Assembly (NCBI GenBank): GCA_014529385.2
Contig: CM043952.1
Span: forward strand, 71,888,799 to 71,952,798
Length of the DNA stretch: 64,000 bases
Direction of reading: 5' to 3'
DNA from: Adiantum capillus-veneris
Taxonomy: Eukaryota > Streptophyta > Polypodiopsida > Polypodiales > Pteridaceae
Part shown: positions 57,892-64,000 of the stretch, in pieces
How positions within the stretch are numbered: the first letter of the stretch is position 1
How the letters are laid out: each line of letters begins with the position of its first letter
The notes under the pieces: generated by a model
What the model saw: only the letters and a program-made list of their open reading frames with translations
Database searches by the model: none
Told to the model about the DNA's origin: nothing
Position numbers and translations under genes: made by a program

Positions 57892-59132
57892 TCAAGATTC
57901 ATCTTGGTACCCCTTCTCTCGATCCAATAATACCTCGAAATGACGGGCCCGAAAAGCTGAGCCGTATAACACATCGAAGCTATAGTTTAGACACCTGTAA
58001 ATATTCCGATCCGTAGAGCTCCAAAACCACAACTGGACCAGTAAAAAGCTGCACTTGTCCTGCCAAAGTCCGATACCATCAACTTGCTTGATGCCATATT
58101 CTTGCTCCTGACACTTCCACAGGTCGACACGGTTTGGGTGCACCATCATTGCCCACCCCCTCGTTGAGCATTCATGCTCAACCATAGCATTATGTAGATA
58201 ATATCTGACTGCATAATAAGAGAACTGAAATAGTATATTCATAGATAGTAGAGAAATACGTAGAGAGAAACTTTAGCAGGTGTTCAAGCCCCCCGGATCA
58301 AATGGAAAGGCATGAGATGCCCCATGCGTGAAGTCAACTCCACCGGGATCAAAGTGATGGCATTGAGAACAGCCACCTGTCTGTAAAACATGTGTGAGCA
58401 ATATATCTCGGCACCCCCAAACATGTAAATAAGCCACTCTGGTAGCCTCCCATAGCATGGTTCTTCAATAACCTGTATACATACGCATGCTTCATACCCA
58501 AAATGAGCGTATACACCCACATTTGAACCAATTGCATCACCTACAATCATTCCTCCCTTTGCTAGAGGGCTCTCCATAACAGAACACACATGCACAAGGC
58601 TTTGCAAACGGTGGAGAGCTTCGTAGCAAGCTACCTGCAATAACACCTTCATTAGGAGCGTAGCACATACCTTCAACACCTTGTTTTTTGCCCCTACTCA
58701 CTCTTTAGCCACAAGAGCATGGGCTACTACCCCTTCAACCTGTTCTTCACGCGAGAGCGAGCTACATTGCTCGACCATAAACTCTTGACCATTAGCCTTA
58801 GCTACCTGCTCTTCAAACACCTGCTTGATCACCACATCATTCGACAAGCAAGACAAAAATTGTTCCCACACTTCATCACTTGCAAGGTTGACAGTACCCT
58901 CCTCTTTGCATGTGATCCCGCTCTCACAAGTTGCACATATACCTGTCTTCACAGCGTCAAATGCTGGAGCTCTCTCTCTACGGCTACACACCAACTCTGG
59001 AACCCTATAGTGCACCTCGACATGCTGGTCAAGGCAAGGTTGCCCCACCCCCTGCATAGATAAAGCATCTTGGCATACCTCTACTTCACCTTCACTCGAA
59101 CTTGATGTAGATAGCAGATCGCTTTCATCCAC
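57892..59132 (-). pseudogene. Element 7 internal ORF remnants
   Basis: Minus strand. 59132-58698 (MDESDLLSTSSSSEGEVEV, with CATCESGITC) and 58679-58284 are in the same frame, separated by TGA at 58698-58700. 58242-57892 is in another frame and ends EVLLDREKGYQDES, like the end of a retroelement polyprotein. No RT or integrase motif, so the element is non-autonomous or strongly deleted. Family not recognised. Confidence 0.45.
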
Positions 59133-59179
59133 TAGTCTTCAATGTCTTACACTTTTGCATGGTAGGCGACGTCAAGCAT

Positions 59180-59650
59180 GGCTTTTCAATCTTCATCATA
59201 AGCCGCAAAATCCTCCACAGAACTGGAGCTTGGATCACTCCAAGCATCTTCGTCATCACATTCATATCCGCTACTAGCGGAGCTTGTTAAAGCTTCATCA
59301 TAGGAGACTTCTTTATCAAGAATTGACTTCGTGCATACCTCTTGGTCGAATCTTCCATCCGATTGAGTCTTTGATACTTCCGTCTTGAAATCTCAGACAA
59401 AACAGGCTCGAACCCTCGACCATGATTGCCTATTGGCAACCTCCAAATTGTTGAACCAGGCCTTTGCATCACCTGTGACAAACCTCTAAGCTTTGCTTCG
59501 TTGGTCAGCATCGTGACATCATATACAACTCTAAATCGCATATCCAATCTTCTGCATCTTCCTCGCCAGTGAAAATAGGCGGTCCGCAATCTTGAATCAT
59601 CTTCAAGCTGTAGGACTTCATTGAGGAGCAATCAGCAGGTCCTCAGTGGG
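59180..59650 (-). pseudogene. gag: Element 7 gag remnant
   Basis: Minus strand. MRFRVVYDVTMLTNEAKLR in one frame continues, after a shift near 59490, as FVTGDAKAWFNNLEVANRQSW and SRVRACFV-stop. This is the G-x-A-x-x-W-F and W pattern of Retrotrans_gag. An acidic serine-rich tail (SYDEALTSSASSGYECDDEDAW) follows. Confidence 0.6.
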
Positions 59651-59661
59651 GGCACCACTGA

Positions 59662-60054
59662 TGGAAAGGGGGAACTAACCCACCACACTCCAAACTTACC
59701 TCTCTATAGCCCAGGGATTAACTTGCACGCCTAACCACACAGAATCACGCACACCGATACACAATCTGCAAACTGCAATTGCATATACTCGCCTTCGGAC
59801 ACCACCGGCTATACACACTCACACATGCACTTTAGCACAATAGATCCATCAACAAACCATCACACTCACCTTCGGACACCACCGGCTATACACACTGACA
59901 CATGAGCACTTTAGCACAATAGATCCATCAACAAACCATCACCTGTATCCCACACATTGATGCATACACTCACCAAATCCTGTAAACACACTCACATCGA
60001 GAGGCCTCACACACCTCAACCGAAAACAAACCCACACCCAATCTGTAACCACAA

Positions 60055-60145
<91 letters not shown>

Positions 60146-60550
60146 TCAGACACACTCCGGTGTGGTCTGGAGCCAACGCTACCACAGACTAGCGCAAGAC
60201 AAGACGAAGGAGCAAAGTGACCCGAGTCGAGCACTCGCATAAATCATAGCAAAATCATGCATCAAGACACATATATATGCGGGTACAATGATGGCGTTAA
60301 CGGCCAGTACAACCCCTGCTTTTCATTTGCGGTCATGGCGGCTCTCCTTTACTCGTAACTGGCCACCCTCGTTGGTGGCTTCTCATCCCTCAAAGGCCCG
60401 CCTCCCTAGCACTCTGTAGCCGTTCTCACTCTCGTTTCACAGCACTGTCATCAACCCCTGGCGCACCCGACACCCTCCTTATCACCTCGACCTGCCTTTG
60501 AGCATCCCTCTCTGACGTCTGCCAGCCCGCCACCCCTGTAAACAACGCCA
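59662..60550 (-). repeat. 5' LTR of element 7
   Basis: 889 bp, partner of 55811-56570. On its inner side (59638-59661) the plus strand reads CAGTGGGGGCACCACTG, a perfect 6-bp hairpin where the primer site should be. The tRNA is not identified. Confidence 0.75.
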
Positions 60551-61872
60551 TCATAACTCCTGGAGCTCGTCAACTAGTGGAGCTAGATAAACATCCATGT
60601 TTTTTGCCTTGAACTTACCAGGTACAATCAAGCTTAAAATCAAATGACCCTTCTTGATAGCAAGCCACGGCGGGAGGTTGTAATTGATAAGGCACACAGG
60701 ACAAGTGCTCCATGACGAGCTTCTCAAGCCAAATGGATTGACTCCATCCATTGCCATGCCCAAACGCAAATTGCGTGGTTTACTCTTAAAATGTGGCCAG
60801 GTATCTTCAATGTGCCTCCAAGCCTTCGAATCAGCGGGCACCCTAAATGTTGCGTCAGTGGATCTATTCGTAGAATGCCACCGCATCAACTTTGCAATGG
60901 AACCACAACGAAACATGTTTTTTATCCTAGGAATAATAGGGAAATGCCGCAACACTTTAGCTGGCACTGTCTCGCCAACTGCATCTTGTTTGTATGCATT
61001 GCTCCGCACTTAGGACACGACAGACAATCTGCAAATTCATTGCGAAAAAGAATGCAATCATTTGGACATGCATGAATCTTGTTGTAGTCCAAGCCAACTG
61101 AGGTCAGAAGTTGCTTTGCGTCTGGCCTGGTGGGGGGCATTTCATTGCCAGCCGGGAGAAGTTGCTCCCGCAATAACCTGTTTAAGCCACATTAAATTAA
61201 AAAGCTCTCCGAGCACATCACCGTTGCAATCGGAAAATCTCTTTTGTAAATTATGTACCTAAACAAAGCAGTGACGCTTGTATCTGACCACCCGTGCATT
61301 GACTGAAGATTCAAAAACGCCAGACAAGTACGAAGCACAGATATTTTGGCGCCTTCATAGATTGGTTGACGTGCCAACTTCCTCAACATGTCTTCAGGAG
61401 ATAGGCGCACGGCTTCTGGTGCTTCTTCGTTCGCGTTCTCCTCGCTTGTTTGGAAGAAGGCATCCAGCATCTCCTCCATGCCGTCGTCTTCTGTCTGTAA
61501 GCCCTTTTCTGCTTCCATCCGTGGCTCTATATTGGTCGGACCTTCACGCATCATATTTTTTCTCTCTCTCTCAAATGTAGGTGCTATGTCGCGGAAATCA
61601 ATGCCCGTTCCGTAGGAGTCGTATCGCAGATTCTGTACGGTTTCTCTAGCAAACTCTCCGTACTTGTGCACATGCTCATTACATATCCTACGCTTGCGCA
61701 GGATTTGATACTTGCAGAGCGTGCACGAGCATGCAAACTTTTCTTGAGAAACAAACGACACACTACTCACTAAATCAATTGTGCATACCAATGGCAAGTT
61801 TCTTCTACTACTATGTGGTGTAATATTGGCATGTTGGGTCATGGCTGGCACATGCATCCTAAGTGCCAACAA
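60551..61872 (-). pseudogene. Second CACTA TNP2-like transposase, 5' part
   Basis: Minus strand. 61872-61192 holds the transposase-associated zinc region (SCTLCKYQILRKRRICNEHVHKYGEF), an acidic linker and PIYEGAKISVLRTCLAFLNLQ ... GWSDTSVTALFRYI. After an intron, 61173-60922 has VGLDYNKIHACPNDCILFRNEF ... CPKC. A frameshift near 61000 follows, then 61009-60551 has KVLRHFPIIPRIKNMF, NLRLGMAMDGVNPFGLRSS and KNMDVYLAPLVDELQEL, where it stops abruptly at element 7. It supplies the N-terminal domain missing from the first CACTA. No TIR was found. Confidence 0.85.
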
Positions 61873-62261
61873 ATAGCAGTTGATGACTTAGTTGACTGTG
61901 ATGCCCCAAATGCAAGACCAAAACTACAGGAGAGAAGCATGGGAGGGTTGCTATCATGACCAATGCCTTGATTGGTAAGGATGGTGAGAGGGGATGCTAA
62001 TGCATCTAAAGAATTCGTCGTTCAATGCAAACACTATATCCAAAGAAGGATACCAGCTCTCTATTAGTCTATTTAGAGGGCCACTACCACTCACCAGGGT
62101 CCCATATCAATTGTGTGAGGGGGACGTCTCTAGCCTAATCACAATTTCGTTGTCTCCTTAGAGAGAAACATAGGATGTTAAGACAAGACATCATGCGAAG
62201 GGAGCCCATTACTTAATTCATTCCCAAGAGACCTCAAATTGACCTCATAATTCTTGAACTC

Positions 62262-62324
<63 letters not shown>

Positions 62325-62798
62325 CACGAGGGCGGGGGTAGGGACAAACTTGCCATGATTAGGAGGAGTATGTTGGAGCTTGGCATGACCAACTAGAAGG
62401 AGATTTGTCCTTAGTCAATCCACAAGAATGTAGAGAGTAACTACACTTCATTTGTTGTTTGATCTTACACTCGAAAAGGTAGACATAGTGTTGATCCAAA
62501 AGATAGATTTGTGCTTGGTTGATGTGAACGTGGAGGGCACTTAGACCTTGTGTGTTGTCATACATTGTCATCTAGAAGTAGTTATAGTGGTGGTTGATGC
62601 ACAAGTGTATTAAAGAGCTATAAAATCTCACTTGAGAATCATGGGCATTTGCCCTCTCTTTGAAGGGAAGGAGAACTCGTTGCTTCAATTGACGCACATG
62701 TAGCCGCGGCAACGCCGGGTCACATACTAGTCATTAATAAAAATATGATCACTCCTCATGCAAAGCTAAAAGGTCTAAGTTATTGTTTCAGATTGACA
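61873..62798. other. Intergenic DNA with CA microsatellite
   Basis: No gene seen. A CA tract of about 28 units lies at 62263-62320. Confidence 0.5.
62263..62320. repeat. CA microsatellite
   Basis: Pure CACACA tract. Confidence 0.95.
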
Positions 62799-62935
62799 CA
62801 CAAGAAGATTTAGAATTTTTCTCATGTAGGAAAACGAAGGCTTTTTCAGTGTTTTTCATACAATGCATAACATCAGGAGCTTCTGTTCGAGAGGCACAGC
62901 ATACCTAGCTAAGTACGATTGGGGGCAGGGGACCG

Positions 62936-62969
<34 letters not shown>

Positions 62970-63100
62970 ACCGGGCCGACGGTCCCCTGCCCCCAATCGT
63001 ACCTAGCTAGGTATGCGGTGCCTCCCTCATAGAAGCTCCTGATGTTGAGGTAAGTCACAATGTGGGAATTATTGTGAGAATTTGTCCAAAACTTCTTGTG
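62799..63100. mobile_element. Fold-back element, copy 1, with 34-C centre
   Basis: Ends CACAAGAAG and CTTCTTGTG with long inverted arms. The inner arms (CATACCTAGCTAAGTACGAT and GGGGGCAGGGGACC) meet around a pure run of 34 C at 62936-62969. A possible 3-bp duplication ACA flanks it. It matches copy 2 at 63527-63730, which lacks the C-rich centre. Confidence 0.75.
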
Positions 63101-63526
63101 ACAGACACTGAGAACCTCCGTAATTGAATTGAGCTACATCCTTATCTATCTCTATCATGGATTACCCTTGCTTAGGTATCTATCTCTATCATGAACTATC
63201 GTAGATAATACGATTAACTGAGACTGAAAATGTGAGTTTATCTGGTTATTACATTATTATTGCTATTAATTATTAGCAAATGGGCAAAGAAGGTGATAGC
63301 CCATGTGAATCTTTCCTAACAAGTTTGATACTAGTTGTTTCCTTGTTTGAGGCCATCGGTATTATGGGAATGAGCAGAAAACATAGAAAATAAAAGAAAG
63401 ATACCTCTTCTTTTTTCCTTCCATTGTCTAGACATAGGTAGCTGGCCTACATCTACAGTGGTACCACATTGCTTAATTTCAAAAGAACTTTTTATCCAAT
63501 CTTCAACATGCGATATTGGGAATTAA
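63101..63526. other. DNA between the two fold-back copies
   Basis: AT-rich, no gene. A phrase of about 20 bp (TATCTATCTCTATCATG) is duplicated at about 63141-63195. Confidence 0.4.
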
Positions 63527-63730
63527 CACAAGAAGTTTTAGAACTTTTCTCATGTAGGAAAACTGAGTCTTTTCCAGTGTTTTTCATACAATGAATAACA
63601 TCATGAGCTTCTGTTCGAGAGGCACCGCATACCTAGCTAGGTATGCGGTACCTCCCTCACAAAAGCTCATGATGTTGAGGTAAGTCACAATGTGGGAATT
63701 ATTGTGAGAATTTGTCCAAAACTTCTTGTG
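63527..63730. mobile_element. Fold-back element, copy 2
   Basis: 204 bp, ends CACAAGAAGTTTT and AAAACTTCTTGTG, near-perfect palindrome around ACCTAGCTAGGT. Same family as 62799-63100. Confidence 0.75.
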
Positions 63731-63840
63731 ATTGTGCATCCATACTATTAGAACCATACATGTCTAGTGATGGATTGGCTTTAAATGTAGGATTGTAATG
63801 TATTATTTCTATATCCTTGTTAAACGAGGACCAACAATGT

Positions 63841-64000
63841 GATGCTAGAAAGCTAAAACTATTGAAGAATTATTTGCACCCACACTCATTCAGAACCGTG
63901 CATGAAATTAATCTTTAGCTTATGAAATAACTTCTTACTTATCGACAAGGTCATCACCTAAGATCGCTAATTTTTCAATAGTTTTAGCTTTCTAGCATCG
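63841..64000. mobile_element. Inverted-repeat (MITE-like) element at window end
   Basis: GATGCTAGAAAGCTAAAACT (63841) recurs inverted at the window end (TTTTAGCTTTCTAGCATC, to 63999): arms of about 31 bp with one mismatch around about 95 bp. The right boundary may lie outside the window. Confidence 0.6.

Larger units (their letters stand above)
55811..60550 (-). mobile_element. Element 7: decayed LTR retrotransposon
   Basis: Direct repeats 55811-56570 and 59662-60550, both TGGAAAGGGG ... AACAACGCCA on the plus strand (TG...CA as LTRs), enclose about 3.1 kb. The right copy is longer through a bigger CT tract (60057-60143) and an internal duplication of about 80 bp. The minus-strand interior starts with gag remnants. 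No matching target duplication was found (CACGG versus TCATA), so the ends may have been rearranged. Confidence 0.75.

Overview
The window looks like a repeat-rich nuclear segment of a land plant. The evidence is nested LTR retrotransposons of plant Ty3/gypsy type, two CACTA (En/Spm) transposons carrying plant TNP2-type transposase, a Mutator-type MITE with a 9-bp target duplication, long CT/GT microsatellites, and one intact two-exon host gene that reads as a TAXIMIN-type peptide, a family confined to plants. The very large, mostly decayed repeat load would suit a fern, lycophyte or gymnosperm, but I cannot fix the species from the sequence.

Layout. 1-9946: plus-strand Ty3/gypsy element 1 (gag, zinc knuckles, protease, RT, RNase H, integrase with two H2C2 zinc modules, then an unexpected second protease-like domain and a repetitive tail), broken by frameshifts and stops. 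9947-17670: a CACTA transposon with TIRs, a TAA target duplication, subterminal repeats, a Transposase_24-type gene and a TNP2-type gene, inserted in the 3' part of element 1. 17674-18017: element 1 resumes. 18018-20428: non-coding spacer with repeated GTCTATCGCGATAGAC-type palindromes. 20444-23832: three accessory ORFs, the first mostly coiled coil. 23869-24843: polypurine tract and LTR. 24863-28462: part of another minus-strand LTR element. 28463-39646: element 3, a complete minus-strand insertion with two 958-bp LTRs, CTAGT target duplications, a tRNA-Asp-type primer site, a leader of about 125-bp-spaced 24-bp palindromes, gag and protease but no RT or integrase, and a decayed DEAD-box helicase fragment. 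39652-43635: element 4 (plus), gag to RNase H plus a second, archaeal-type RNase H. 43636-48655: element 5 (minus), a chromovirus-like gag-pol cut off inside integrase.

48656-50270: gene debris (an ABCG/PDR-transporter exon, an unrecognised minus-strand pseudogene, a tRNA-like relic). 50660-51152: MULE-type MITE. 51627-53140: TAXIMIN-like gene. 53141-55810: nothing recognised. 55811-60550: element 7, a decayed LTR element (minus). 60551-61872: 5' part of a second CACTA transposase (minus). 61873-64000: microsatellite, two fold-back elements (one with a 34-C run) and the start of a further inverted-repeat element.

Almost everything is transposon-derived and mostly inactive. Elements 1 and 3 are relatives: they share the gag N-terminal domain, an unnamed domain after protease, a W-motif tail and a 300-bp segment. 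Element 3 therefore supplies the empty-site sequence that proves the CACTA insertion in element 1. The only intact non-transposon gene I can support is the TAXIMIN-like one.
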